This document shows positions 42,270 to 51,443 of a stretch of DNA of 64,000 nucleotides, one piece after another. Every line of letters starts with the position of its first letter. Positions within the stretch are counted from its first letter, which is position 1. Source of the DNA: Hymenobacter mellowenesis (lineage in GTDB: Bacteria > Bacteroidota > Bacteroidia > Cytophagales > Hymenobacteraceae); NCBI RefSeq assembly GCF_030581005.1, contig NZ_JAUQSX010000020.1:1-64000 (forward strand), given 5' to 3'. The notes beneath the pieces were generated by a model. The model had not been told where the DNA came from. It made no database searches and was given only the letters and a program-made list of their open reading frames with translations. The translations under genes were made by a program, and so were the position numbers.

Positions 42270-43559
42270 TTAGCTGTTAGCGGGCAGCACCGTGCCGCGC
42301 ACCTCGCCAAAGCCAATCCGCACGCCGTCCTTTTCGGCAAAGCCGCGCATGGTTACCGTGTCGCCATCGAGCAGGAACTTGCGCTCTGAGCCGTCGGCCA
42401 AGGGCACGGGGCGGGTGCCGCGCCAGGCCAGCTCCAGCATCGAGCCGAGCGAGTCGGGCGTGGGGCCCGAGATGGTGCCCGAGGCGTAGAGGTCGCCGGC
42501 TTCGAGGTTGCAGCCGTTGGAGGCGTGGTGGGTGAGCTGCTGGGCCATGCTCCAGTACATGAGGCCGAAATTGGCGCGGCTAATGGTGGTTTCGGCGCCG
42601 CCGGCAGGCGTGAGGGCCACTTCAAGGTGCACGTCGAAGTTGTGCGCGCCGCTCTGGCTGAGGTAGGACAGAGGCGCGGGCTCCTGCGTGGGGCCGGCGA
42701 TGCGGAAAGGCTCCAGCGCGTCGAGCGTGACCACCCAGGGCGCCACGCTGCTGCCGAAGTTTTTGCCCAGAAACGGCCCCAGCGGCACATACTCCCAGCT
42801 TTGCAGGTCGCGCGCGCTCCAGTCGTTGAACAGGCAGAGGCCGAAAATGTGCTCCTCGGCCTCGGCAATGGGCACGGTGCTGCCCAGCTCGGTGCCGGTG
42901 CCCACCACGAAGGCCATTTCCAATTCAAAATCGAGCTGGCGGCTGGGGCCGAAGCTGGGCGCCGCTTCATCGGGCGCCTTGCGCTGGCCGTTGGGCCGGC
43001 GAATATCGGTGCCCGACACCACGATGCTGCTGGTGCGGCCATGGTAGCCGATGGGAATGTGGCGCCAGTTGGGCAGCAGGGCGTTGGCCGGGTCGCGGAA
43101 CATCGTGCCCACGTTAGTGGCGTGCTCGATGCTGCTGTAGAAATCAGTGTAGTTGGCGGGCTTCACGGGGCGCAGCATCCGCACCTCGGTTTGGCGGAGC
43201 AAGCAGGCGCGCACGGCTTCTTCGTGGTCGCGCAGGCGGGACTCATCATGGCGCAGCAGCTCGCTCACGCGCTGGCGCACGGCCCGCCACGCCGGCCGTC
43301 CCAGCCGCAGAAAGGCATTGAGCGAGCGGCGGCGAAACACCTTGGGCTGGGCGTCGCCCAACTCGGTCAGGTCCTCAAAAAAGCCGTACTGGCTGGCCGC
43401 GTACAAATCGAGCACGTAGCCGCCAATAGCCACACCCAGGCGGGTGCCTCGCTCCTCAGTTTCAAACACCCCAAACGGGAGGTTCTGGATGGGAAAGTCG
43501 TTGTCGGGGCGAATATCAATCCAGGAGCGAAGGGCGGGCGAGTTGGGCGAGGTGGCCAT
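42270..43559 (-). CDS. fahA: Fumarylacetoacetase
   Basis: 429 residues. An N-terminal SH3-like domain (about 15-115) precedes the FAH catalytic domain. The markers are MFRDPANALLPNW, the active-site stretch PIGYHGRTSSIVVSGT and RRPNGQ, LDFELEMAF with metal-binding Glu, and FNDWSARDLQSWEY. It hydrolyses fumarylacetoacetate to fumarate and acetoacetate, the last step of tyrosine breakdown. The other tyrosine-pathway genes (hmgA, hppD) are not in the window. Confidence 0.95.
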   Translation of the reverse strand: MATSPNSPALRSWIDIRPDNDFPIQNLPFGVFETEERGTRLGVAIGGYVLDLYAASQYGFFEDLTELGDAQPKVFRRRSLNAFLRLGRPAWRAVRQRVSELLRHDESRLRDHEEAVRACLLRQTEVRMLRPVKPANYTDFYSSIEHATNVGTMFRDPANALLPNWRHIPIGYHGRTSSIVVSGTDIRRPNGQRKAPDEAAPSFGPSRQLDFELEMAFVVGTGTELGSTVPIAEAEEHIFGLCLFNDWSARDLQSWEYVPLGPFLGKNFGSSVAPWVVTLDALEPFRIAGPTQEPAPLSYLSQSGAHNFDVHLEVALTPAGGAETTISRANFGLMYWSMAQQLTHHASNGCNLEAGDLYASGTISGPTPDSLGSMLELAWRGTRPVPLADGSERKFLLDGDTVTMRGFAEKDGVRIGFGEVRGTVLPANS

Positions 43560-43614
43560 ATGGAGAGAAGGGCGGGGACGTTAGGGGAAAAAGAAAGGAA
43601 GTGAGGGCAAAACA

Positions 43615-43720
43615 GAACGTCATGCTGAGCGTAGTCGAAGCATCTCTACCGCAATAGTAAATCACTCAATTGAGTTACTACCACACGCGAGATGCTTCGG
43701 CTACGCTCAGCATGACGTTC
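43615..43720. repeat. Palindromic repeat, CATGCTGAGC family
   Basis: Arms GAACGTCATGCTGAGCGTAG and complement; between NifU and fumarylacetoacetase. Confidence 0.88.
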
Positions 43721-43745
43721 GGATTTTCTAGTCAAAAACGAAGAA

Positions 43746-44003
43746 CTACCGCGCTTCCACGGCCGTGATTTCGGGCACGGCCTTCTTCACAGTGTCTTCC
43801 AAGCCGGCGCGCGTCATCGGCGACATGGGGCAGGCCCCGCAGGCGCCCTCCCATTGCAGCTGGAGCACGCCTTCGGGCGTGATGTTGGCCACGCGTACGT
43901 TGCCGCCGTCGGTGGCCAGGTAGGGGCGCAGGGTGTCGAGGGCCGCCTCGATGCGGGGCATCAGCGGATGGTCGAAGGCAAGGGTGGGGGTTGCGTTTTC
44001 CAC
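43746..44003 (-). CDS. NifU-domain Fe-S scaffold protein
   Basis: 85 residues, a stand-alone NifU C-terminal domain with GACGACPMSP giving C55-x2-C58, which binds a 4Fe-4S cluster for transfer to client proteins. It lies 7 bp after the Mrp-family gene on the same strand, a pair that fits Fe-S cluster assembly and delivery. The Nfu-type naming is a family assignment only. Confidence 0.92.
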   Translation of the reverse strand: MENATPTLAFDHPLMPRIEAALDTLRPYLATDGGNVRVANITPEGVLQLQWEGACGACPMSPMTRAGLEDTVKKAVPEITAVEAR

Positions 44004-44010
44004 GGGTAGG

Positions 44011-45114
44011 TTAGGGGTTCATCTGCACGACGGCCGTTTTGGGCGCCACGTTGTTGCGGATACTGACTTGCCGGGCCACGGCTTCGGCCAAATCGGCGAA
44101 AAGCATGCCCACGGCGGATTTCGGGTCGAGCACAGCCGGCTGGCCCTGGTCGCCGTTTTCGCGGATGCTTTGCACCAGCGGCAGCTGGCCCAGCAGCGGC
44201 ACGTCGTGCTGCGTGGCGAGGCGCTGGCCACCGCCTTCGCCAAAAATAAAGTACTTGCTTTCGGGCAGCTCGGCCGGCGTAAACCAAGCCATGTTTTCTA
44301 CCACGCCCAGCACTGGCACGTTGATTTGCGGCTGCCGGAACATCTGCAAACCCTTCTGCGCATCGGCCAGCGCCACTTTCTGCGGCGTGGTCACGATGAC
44401 GGCGCCGGTCACAGGGACCGTCTGCACCAGGGTGAGGTGGATGTCGGACGTGCCGGGCGGCAGGTCAAGTAGCAGGTAATCCAGCTCGCCCCAATCCACT
44501 TCCGTGATGAACTGCTTGAGGGCCGACGAAGCCATCGGCCCGCGCCACACAATGGCCGATTCGGCCGGTGCCAGGAAACCGATGCTCATCAGCTTTACGC
44601 CGTATTTCTCGATGGGCTGAATGAGGTTCTTGCCGTTCGGACCCTGAAAAACGTGCGGGGCCTCGTTCTCCACGTTGAACATGACGGGCATGCTCGGGCC
44701 GGAAATGTCAGCATCAACCAGGCCCACTTTGGCGCCGGTGGCGGCCAGGGCTACGGCCAGGTTGGCCGTTACGGTGCTTTTGCCCACGCCGCCTTTGCCC
44801 GAGGCAATGGCGATAATGTTTTTCACGCCGGGCAATAGGTCGCCGCGGTTGTGGCGGCCGGTGGTCACGCGCGAGGTCATGGTAATCACCACGTTGGCTT
44901 CCTTGTTCACCATCGTGTGGATGGCACGCTCGCAGGCGTCGTGAATGAGCTGCTTGAGCGGGCAGGCGGGTGTGGTGAGCACCACGGTAAACGCGACAGT
45001 GAGGCCGGTTATTTCGATGTTCTCAATCATGTTGAGCGTGACGAGGTCCTGGCCCAGGTCGGGCTCTTCCACGTAGCTCAGGGCTTTGAGAACGGCTTCT
45101 TTAGTAATGGTCAT
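44011..45114 (-). CDS. Mrp/NBP35-family Fe-S carrier ATPase
   Basis: 367 residues. An N-terminal DUF59/MIP18-like domain (about 1-85) precedes the MinD-type ATPase with deviant Walker A ASGKGGVGKS (104-113), DADISGPSM, and LPPGTSDIHLTL. It transfers 4Fe-4S clusters to apo-proteins (ApbC-like). It is paired with the NifU-domain gene. A TATCTTTG box lies 31 bp upstream. Confidence 0.95.
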   Translation of the reverse strand: MTITKEAVLKALSYVEEPDLGQDLVTLNMIENIEITGLTVAFTVVLTTPACPLKQLIHDACERAIHTMVNKEANVVITMTSRVTTGRHNRGDLLPGVKNIIAIASGKGGVGKSTVTANLAVALAATGAKVGLVDADISGPSMPVMFNVENEAPHVFQGPNGKNLIQPIEKYGVKLMSIGFLAPAESAIVWRGPMASSALKQFITEVDWGELDYLLLDLPPGTSDIHLTLVQTVPVTGAVIVTTPQKVALADAQKGLQMFRQPQINVPVLGVVENMAWFTPAELPESKYFIFGEGGGQRLATQHDVPLLGQLPLVQSIRENGDQGQPAVLDPKSAVGMLFADLAEAVARQVSIRNNVAPKTAVVQMNP

Positions 45115-45145
45115 GGGGCAGGCTAAGCGCCGGAGAGGCGGAATG

Positions 45146-45153
45146 CAAAGATA
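45146..45153 (-). promoter_or_regulatory. -7 box ahead of the Mrp gene
   Basis: TATCTTTG on the minus strand, 31 bp before the ATG. Confidence 0.6.
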
Positions 45154-45315
45154 ACCCCGGAAGCGGCGGGCCGGTTCGAGCCCGCTGAAAATGCGGTTTT
45201 AACAGGAATGAAAAGACCTTCGAGCGGTGAATTTTTTTGATGAGGATTTGATGAATTACCCCCATATTTACCAACTCACGCCTTCCCAAAATATTACGCT
45301 TACCACCTCTTTGCT

Positions 45316-45609
45316 ATGTCAAACCTCGACCATGCATTTCGTGCCACCAATGTAGAAGTATGCGGCTTTTCCGAGAGCTCCGACCACGATGAGGCCATTG
45401 TTCTGGTGAAGCTTGTGGTGCCCCGTGCCGCCAAAGTCTTTGTGCGGCATCAGCCACTCGAAACCGCCCGCCTACAGGTGCGGCCCGCCTCGATGAGCAG
45501 CACCGTGCGAAGCTCAGCCCTCATCAATTTGCAAATAAGCAGCACCGCTCAACCTACCGACTGGTCGACCACGGCCACGCTGAAAGTGCCATCCGTGCGC
45601 CCCGCCTGA
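45316..45609 (+). CDS. Small protein of unknown function
   Basis: 97 residues, no signal peptide, no cysteine cluster. VEVCGFSESSDHDEAIVLVK and LVVPRAAKVFVRHQ suggest a beta-rich fold. Not recognised. It stands alone between the Mrp and GH2 genes. Confidence 0.5.
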   Translation: MSNLDHAFRATNVEVCGFSESSDHDEAIVLVKLVVPRAAKVFVRHQPLETARLQVRPASMSSTVRSSALINLQISSTAQPTDWSTTATLKVPSVRPA

Positions 45610-45623
45610 AACGTGCGGGGAGC

Positions 45624-47474
45624 TTAATCCAGCCGCTCCATCAGCCGCGAGGCCAGCAGGCCGGCGGGCACGCTGAGTTCGCCGGTATGCGGGTCGATGA
45701 GGCCGTTGCGCTCGTCTTCGATGTTGGTGGCTTGGGTGTACACATCGCCGGCAATGGGGCGCTGGCGCAGTTCCTGCTTGAAGGCGCGGATGCTATTGGT
45801 GCGGGCTTCGGCGTCGGCGGGTCCGCCGTAGTCGGAGAAGCCGAAGCCGCCCCACTCGCTCACCACCAGCGGCACCTGACGGCGATAGAAGAACGGGTCG
45901 CCCACCACGAGCGGGAAGGCGGCGGTGCCCTCCATCTCGCCGCCCACCAGCCGGTCAAGCAGCTCTTTCCACCGCTCCAAGTCGGGCGTGTAGAGGTGGG
46001 CTGTGAGCAGGTCTGATTTCAGGCGACCGGTATACGACACGTGGTGCCAGCCGTCATTGTCCACCACTAGAAACTGCGGGTAGGCAATTTGCATGAACTG
46101 GTAGGTTTCGATGATGTACTTCCGGGTTTCGGGGTTAGTGGCAATGTCTTGGGCGCCCCAGTCCTCATTGTAGAGGCTCCAGATGATGATGCTGGGGTGC
46201 GTTTCGCTCAGCGTGACGAGGCGCAGCAGCTCGGCGCGATGGTTTTCGCGGCTGCGCGCAGTGGAGCTGTGCGGGCTGGGCACTTCCACCCACAGCAACA
46301 GGCCCAGCTCGTCGGCCAGGTTGTAGATGCGCGGGTCGACGCCCGCGATGTGCACGCGTACCAAGTTGCAGCCCAGCGCCTTCATGGCGTGCATATGGCG
46401 CTGCATCTCTTCCAGCGTGGCCGTGCCCGGCTGGTAGAGAATGCCGTCGAGGTAAGTCGGCTGGTTATTCAAGTACACAAACCGCCCGCGTGACTCCACC
46501 TTGCGCAGCCCAAACAGCGTTTCGATGGGCGCGGCGTAGCCGTCGTGGTCGATGAGCTGGGCCACCAAGCGGTAGCGGTTCGGGGCCTCGGGGCTCCACA
46601 ACTCGGCGCCGGGCACTTCCAGCACCACGCGCTGCTGCCACTGCCCGGGCTCCAGGTGCACCGGAAAATCCGACGAGGCCAGGGGCGTGGTGCGGTCGGT
46701 GGTGGTGGGGTCGAACACCTGCAGGCGGATGACATAGTCGCCTGCGTCGTGAATACGCAACGTAAGGTTGAAGCGCACCAGCTGGTCCTCCACCACGCTC
46801 ACCACGCCCACGCGGGAGCGCAGGCGGTTGCGCTCCACGGTTTCGAGCCACACGCTGCGCACGGCCCCGGTGTAGGTCTGGTACCAGATGCCGCCGCGCT
46901 TGTACACGTGCGATTCCTGCTTGCCGCGCGGGGTTTCGGCATCCATCGTGTCCACGATGCGGACAGTAAGGCGGTTCACTAGGTGCAGGTTTTCCGCATC
47001 CAGCTCGTAGCTGAACGAGGTGTACTCGCCATAATGCACCTCTTCGCCCTCGATGGTTTTCAGTAGCTTACCGTTCAGCCACACCCGCGTCTCGTAGCCG
47101 CAGGCCCCAAATGTGAGCTGAATGAGCGAGCGGGGCTGAGGCTCGGCTATTTCGGGCAGGGTGAACTCGCGCTCGTACCACACCACGATTTTGTCGTGCC
47201 AGGTGGCGCCGTCGTGCTGGCCGCGCACCTCGGCCAGGTGGGCTTCCACCGAGCCGGGCCACTGGGCCTTGTGGGCGTAGGTGTGCTCCAAGGCCCAATC
47301 TTCCTCCAGCCCTTTGTCCTCTACATCATGGGCGAAGCTCCACTCCCCGTCGAGCAGCACGTGGCTGTTCATGCGCAGCACGGCGCGGGGCAGCGGGTTG
47401 CTAAACTCTTCGGTGGGTTCTTCCTCGGGCCGGCTGGCCGAAAGCGAGTAGTTGGATTGATTCAGGTCCTCCAT
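45624..47474 (-). CDS. Glycoside hydrolase family 2 enzyme
   Basis: 616 residues. An N-terminal sugar-binding jelly roll (about 30-215), an immunoglobulin-like domain (about 218-325), and a TIM barrel (about 330-610) with acid/base Glu437 in SLYNEDWG and nucleophile Glu540 in SEWGG. This fits beta-glucuronidase/beta-galactosidase/beta-mannosidase-type enzymes; the substrate is not predictable. No signal peptide, so it is probably cytoplasmic. It stands alone; no sugar transporter is nearby. Confidence 0.92.
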   Translation of the reverse strand: MEDLNQSNYSLSASRPEEEPTEEFSNPLPRAVLRMNSHVLLDGEWSFAHDVEDKGLEEDWALEHTYAHKAQWPGSVEAHLAEVRGQHDGATWHDKIVVWYEREFTLPEIAEPQPRSLIQLTFGACGYETRVWLNGKLLKTIEGEEVHYGEYTSFSYELDAENLHLVNRLTVRIVDTMDAETPRGKQESHVYKRGGIWYQTYTGAVRSVWLETVERNRLRSRVGVVSVVEDQLVRFNLTLRIHDAGDYVIRLQVFDPTTTDRTTPLASSDFPVHLEPGQWQQRVVLEVPGAELWSPEAPNRYRLVAQLIDHDGYAAPIETLFGLRKVESRGRFVYLNNQPTYLDGILYQPGTATLEEMQRHMHAMKALGCNLVRVHIAGVDPRIYNLADELGLLLWVEVPSPHSSTARSRENHRAELLRLVTLSETHPSIIIWSLYNEDWGAQDIATNPETRKYIIETYQFMQIAYPQFLVVDNDGWHHVSYTGRLKSDLLTAHLYTPDLERWKELLDRLVGGEMEGTAAFPLVVGDPFFYRRQVPLVVSEWGGFGFSDYGGPADAEARTNSIRAFKQELRQRPIAGDVYTQATNIEDERNGLIDPHTGELSVPAGLLASRLMERLD

Positions 47475-47558
47475 GCGGGCAGGGGTTGGGGCGCCGCATG
47501 ATGGCGCGGGGCCGGTTTGTACCTGCTAACGGGCTTCGGAGTCGGAATGATGCAAAAA

Positions 47559-47664
47559 GAACATCCTGCTGAGGGCGGTCGAAGCATCTCGCGTGCAAAA
47601 GCATATCCTACGATTGGATTACTTCAGCACGCGAGATGCTTCGACCGCCCTCAGCAGGACGTTC
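47559..47664. repeat. Palindromic repeat, CCTGCTGAGG family
   Basis: Arms CATCCTGCTGAGGGCGGTCG and near-complement around a TCTCGCGTGC core; related in core to 43615 and 62144. Confidence 0.85.
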
Positions 47665-47680
47665 CAGAAAAATCGTTCTC

Positions 47681-48496
47681 CTACAGCTGTACGCCCATGG
47701 CAAAACCCGCTCCACCGGCCGGGGTGTAGCTGGGCACCAGCAGCAGTTTGTGGGCCACTTTCTGCGGCAGCAGCTTGGTAAGGGCCGGGTAGGCGTGCCA
47801 CACCGTTTCGGCCGAGAGAAAGCCGATGGCCGCGCCGGCGAATACATCGGTCACCCAGTGCTTGTTGCCCATCACGCGCATGGCGCCGGTGGCGGTGGCT
47901 ACCGCGTAGCCGCTCACGCTCAGCCAGGGGTACTGGCGGCCGTACTGCTCGTGCAGCAGCGTGGCCGTGAGGAAGGCTTGTGAGGTATGCGACGACGGGA
48001 AAGAGCTCAAATCCTGCGGGTTGTAGGGACGAGGTTCGGCGGTGTAGCGCTTGAGGTGGCTCACCACGCCTTCGTCCAGCTCGTGGGCTACCAGGTAAAT
48101 TAGAGTGAAGCCCACGGCGGTGCGCTCGCCTTTGTGGCCGGTGGCCATCATGCCGTAGGCCATGGCCAAAGGCACGTGGCGGGTGTAATCATCAACGCCG
48201 TAAGAATTGAAGCCGCGAAACAGCTCCTGCGTTTCGGCCTGCAGGTCCTGCTTGGCCTGGCACATGGTCTGGTTGATTTTGGGGCTGTGGGCCAGCACGC
48301 CCACCCCAATCAGCACCGACGGCACGGCTACGCGCAGCAAAGCGGCCTTTTTGGTGCCGGCCAGGGAATGGGGCCGGACGGCGGCCGTGTCGGCCAGGGC
48401 CGCGCTGGTTGTTTGAGCCTGAACCTGAGCGACCGGCAAACCGGCCAAAAGCAGTAGAAGCAAGCGCAACCGAATCAGCATAAAGGCGGGATTCAA
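47681..48496 (-). CDS. PAP2-family phosphatase
   Basis: 271 residues. A signal peptide or membrane anchor (LIRLRLLLLLLAGLPVAQVQA) precedes the PAP2 motifs: KRYTAEPRP (149-157), SFPSSH (165-170, His170) and R207-x5-H213-x3-D217. It dephosphorylates a lipid or small phosphate ester at the periplasmic side. The family includes undecaprenyl-diphosphate and lipid A phosphatases; the substrate here is not known. Confidence 0.9.
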   Translation of the reverse strand: MNPAFMLIRLRLLLLLLAGLPVAQVQAQTTSAALADTAAVRPHSLAGTKKAALLRVAVPSVLIGVGVLAHSPKINQTMCQAKQDLQAETQELFRGFNSYGVDDYTRHVPLAMAYGMMATGHKGERTAVGFTLIYLVAHELDEGVVSHLKRYTAEPRPYNPQDLSSFPSSHTSQAFLTATLLHEQYGRQYPWLSVSGYAVATATGAMRVMGNKHWVTDVFAGAAIGFLSAETVWHAYPALTKLLPQKVAHKLLLVPSYTPAGGAGFAMGVQL

Positions 48497-48608
48497 ATGT
48501 GGAATCTAAAATTAGCCAGAGCTAAGCCGGAATGGCATAAAAAACGGTGAGCGGCAGGCTTTTCCCAGCCAACGGCTGCCGGCGGCGGACCAGCAGCATG
48601 GGCCATAA

Positions 48609-48639
48609 AAAAAGCCTCCCCGGGGCAAGGGAAGCTTTT
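48609..48639 (-). terminator. Probable terminator after the DUF-type secreted protein
   Basis: Stem AAAAAGCCTCCC / GGGAAGCTTTT with one mismatch and an 8-base loop, 20 bp beyond the stop of the minus-strand gene ending at 48659. Confidence 0.65.
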
Positions 48640-48658
48640 CGTGATAATTGGGGCCGGC

Positions 48659-49936
48659 TTAGGTTTTCTGCTTCTTCTTTTTGGCCGCCGGGAACAGGAT
48701 GTTGTTCAGAATGAGGCGATAACCGGGCGAGTTGGGGTGCAGGGCCAGGTCGGTAGGCTCTTCGCCCACGAGGTGCTGGTAGTCCTCGGGGTCGTGGCCG
48801 CCGTAGAACGTCCAGGTGCCCTTGCCCAGGCTGCCGTGGATGTAGCGGGCCTCGCCGGTTTGCTTGGTGTCGCCCATCACCACCACGTCGGACTTGATGA
48901 GGCTTTTGCGGAAAGCCGTGGTCTGGCCCATGAAGCCGTGGATGGTTTTCTCGTGGTTCTGGGTGAGCATAGTGGGCACCGGGTCGTACTTGGCCGAGTA
49001 GGTGAAGAGCTGGAAGTAGTCGTTCTGTTCGCCTAATCCCCGCTCGCGAGGGTCCATGTCGATGTTGGAGTATTCGTACTGAAGGGGGTTGCGCTCCAGC
49101 TGGAAATTCTGGAAGGCCAGGCAGCGGTTGAAGTTGAGCTTCGACTGCGCGGCCGGGTCTGCCGGGTCGCCGTCGTACATGCTTTCCACCATGTCGATGC
49201 CCAGGCCGGCCAGGGCAATGTCGTAGGAGTCCGTAGCCGAGCACATGGCGAACAGGAAACCGCCGCCGGCGATGAATTCCTGCATTTTGGTGGCCACGGC
49301 GCCCTTCATCACACTCACTTTGTTGAAGCCGTTGCGCTTGGCGGCGGCTTCGGCGTCGCGCACCTGCTGCTGGTACCAGGGGTAGTTGCGGTAAGTAGCG
49401 TAGAACTTGCCGTACTCGCCCGTGAAATCCTCGTGGTGCAGGTGCAGCCAGTCGTACTTCGGCAGTTCGCCCTTCAGCACTTCGTCGTCATACAGCTGGG
49501 TGTAGGGGATTTCGGCGTAGGTGAGCACCATGGTCACGGCGTCGTCCCAGGGCTGTTTGCCTTTGGGCGTGTACACCGCAATTTTCGGCACCTTCTCCAG
49601 CTTCATCACGTCCATGTTGGCGTTGGGGTCGGCTATTTCCTGCAGAATGCCGGTGTACTGCGCCTCGCTGATGACCTGGAACGTGACGCCGCGCACGGCC
49701 AGCTCGTTCTCGGCCGCCGAGCTGGTTTCGAAGGCGAAGGAGCCGCCCCGGTAGTTCAGCAGCCAGTCGACGGGCACCTCGCGCTGGAGCAGCCAGAAGG
49801 CCACGCCGTAGGCTTTGAGGCACTCTTTCTGGGTGTTATCCATCGGGATGAACACGTGGTTGGCGCGGGCGGCCAGCGGCGCGGCCAGGCCAGCGCCGGT
49901 TATCAGCAGAAATAAGAGAAAACGCTTGAAGAGCAT
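48659..49936 (-). CDS. Secreted protein of unknown function, often mis-named asparagine synthetase B
   Basis: 425 residues with a signal peptide (RFLLFLLITGAGLAAPLAARA). The body has HVFIPMDNTQKECLKAYGVAFW, LLNYRGGSFAF and FAMCSATDSYDIALAG, the last resembling a glutamine-amidotransferase-like alpha/beta core. None of the residues of a true asparagine synthetase (N-terminal Cys2, PP-loop SGGxDS) are present, so it is not AsnB. The Bacteroidota family carrying this name is exported and of unknown role. It stands alone. Confidence 0.8.
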   Translation of the reverse strand: MLFKRFLLFLLITGAGLAAPLAARANHVFIPMDNTQKECLKAYGVAFWLLQREVPVDWLLNYRGGSFAFETSSAAENELAVRGVTFQVISEAQYTGILQEIADPNANMDVMKLEKVPKIAVYTPKGKQPWDDAVTMVLTYAEIPYTQLYDDEVLKGELPKYDWLHLHHEDFTGEYGKFYATYRNYPWYQQQVRDAEAAAKRNGFNKVSVMKGAVATKMQEFIAGGGFLFAMCSATDSYDIALAGLGIDMVESMYDGDPADPAAQSKLNFNRCLAFQNFQLERNPLQYEYSNIDMDPRERGLGEQNDYFQLFTYSAKYDPVPTMLTQNHEKTIHGFMGQTTAFRKSLIKSDVVVMGDTKQTGEARYIHGSLGKGTWTFYGGHDPEDYQHLVGEEPTDLALHPNSPGYRLILNNILFPAAKKKKQKT

Positions 49937-50073
49937 AGGATTTTAGCAAAAGAAACCTGCCGAAGCAACGAGGTTGCGGCGGCGGTGGTTCAAGTTAAGC
50001 GCCGGCCGCCGAACTTTGGGCGTTGCTGTTGCCAGCGGTGAGCTTTTGGCTCGCCTGTTATCCCAAGCTCCGC

Positions 50074-50164
50074 CTGTCATCCTGAGCGCAGCGAAGGACC
50101 TTATCTGGTTAGAACAACCGTCGTTCGAGCGTGATAAGGTCCTTCGCTGCGCTCAGGATGACAG
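50074..50164. repeat. Palindromic repeat, CATCCTGAGC family
   Basis: Arms CTGTCATCCTGAGCGCAGCG and complement with a short centre; directly upstream of the ABC permease. Confidence 0.9.
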
Positions 50165-50194
50165 ATGCCCAACACCTACTGCAAAAAAATCGCC

Positions 50195-51433
50195 ATGAGC
50201 CCTTTCGAAAACGTCCGCGAAGCCTTTCGCTCCATCCGCGCCAATTTGCTGCGCACCGTCCTCACGGCCCTCATTCTGAGCATTGGGCTGTTTGCGCTGG
50301 TGGGCATCCTTACCAGCATCGACGCGATGAAGAATTCGCTTTCGGAAACCTTTGCCAGCTTGGGCGCCAACTCGTTTGAGCTGCACGCCAAGGGGTACAC
50401 CAACCGCTTCCGGCGCGGCGGGGTGCAGGGCAAGCAGTACCCGCCCATCGACTTCCTGCAGGCCAAGCTCTACAAGAAAGCCATGGGCGATGAGGCGCAG
50501 GTGGGCGTGTCGGCCTTCATCTCGGGCGCCACCGAAATGAAAGCCAACGGCATCAAAACCAACCCCAACATGCAGATTATCGCGGGGGACGAGAATTACC
50601 TGAAAATTCAGGGCTACAACCTCACCGAAGGCCGCACCTTCTCGCAAACCGAGCTCAACAGCGGCGCCAACGTGCTGATTGTGGGCGACGAAATCAAGCA
50701 GAAGCTGTTTCCCAAGCAAAGCCCCATTGGCCAGTACGTGTCGGCCATGGGCCGGCGCTTCCTGATTGTGGGCTTGCTGGAGAAAAGCGGCGGCAGCATG
50801 GGCGGCGGCGGGGCCGACCGCCTGGCCCTATTGCCCCTCGAAACCGGCAACCAGATGCCCCGCCAGCGCGCCCTCACCTACGACATCAAAACCGCCACCG
50901 ACAAGCCCGGCACCCTGGCCTTCGTAATGGGCCAGGCCACGGGCAAGATGCGCGCCGTGCGCCACGACCGCCTGGGCCAGGAAGACAGCTTCACGGTGGA
51001 AAGCAGCGAGTCGCTGGCCGCCGATTTGGAATCCATTTCGGGCAAAGTGAAGGCCGGCGGCAGCGTCATGGCCTTCATCACGCTGCTGGGCGCCAGCATT
51101 GCCCTGATGAACATCATGCTGGTGTCCGTCACGGAGCGGACGCGTGAAATCGGCATTCGCAAGGCGCTGGGGGCCACGGCCGTGCAAATCCGGCAGCAGT
51201 TTCTCATTGAGGCCATCGTGATTTGCCTGCTGGGCGGCACGCTGGGCATCGTGCTGGGCGTGCTGGGCGGCAACGGCGTGGCCAAGCTCATCGGCTCCGA
51301 GTCGTTTTACGTGCCGTGGGGCTGGATGATGCTGGGCCTGATTATCTGCGTAGGCGTAGGGCTGTCGTCGGGCTATTACCCGGCCAGCAAGGCGGCGGCG
51401 CTTGACCCGATTGATTCGCTGCGCTACGAGTAG
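50195..51433 (+). CDS. MacB/FtsX-type ABC transporter permease
   Basis: 412 residues from ATG 50195; the frame upstream comes from repeat sequence. TM1 (about 17-40), a large periplasmic MacB_PCD domain (about 45-260), and three C-terminal helices with the FtsX signature (TERTREIGIRKALGAT, near 320-335; LIEAIVICLLGGTLGIVLGV). It is one half of an efflux or envelope-stress ABC system; the ATPase subunit is not adjacent. It is followed 10 bp later by a secreted-protein gene. Confidence 0.93.
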   Translation: MSPFENVREAFRSIRANLLRTVLTALILSIGLFALVGILTSIDAMKNSLSETFASLGANSFELHAKGYTNRFRRGGVQGKQYPPIDFLQAKLYKKAMGDEAQVGVSAFISGATEMKANGIKTNPNMQIIAGDENYLKIQGYNLTEGRTFSQTELNSGANVLIVGDEIKQKLFPKQSPIGQYVSAMGRRFLIVGLLEKSGGSMGGGGADRLALLPLETGNQMPRQRALTYDIKTATDKPGTLAFVMGQATGKMRAVRHDRLGQEDSFTVESSESLAADLESISGKVKAGGSVMAFITLLGASIALMNIMLVSVTERTREIGIRKALGATAVQIRQQFLIEAIVICLLGGTLGIVLGVLGGNGVAKLIGSESFYVPWGWMMLGLIICVGVGLSSGYYPASKAAALDPIDSLRYE

Positions 51434-51443
51434 GGCAGGGGAA

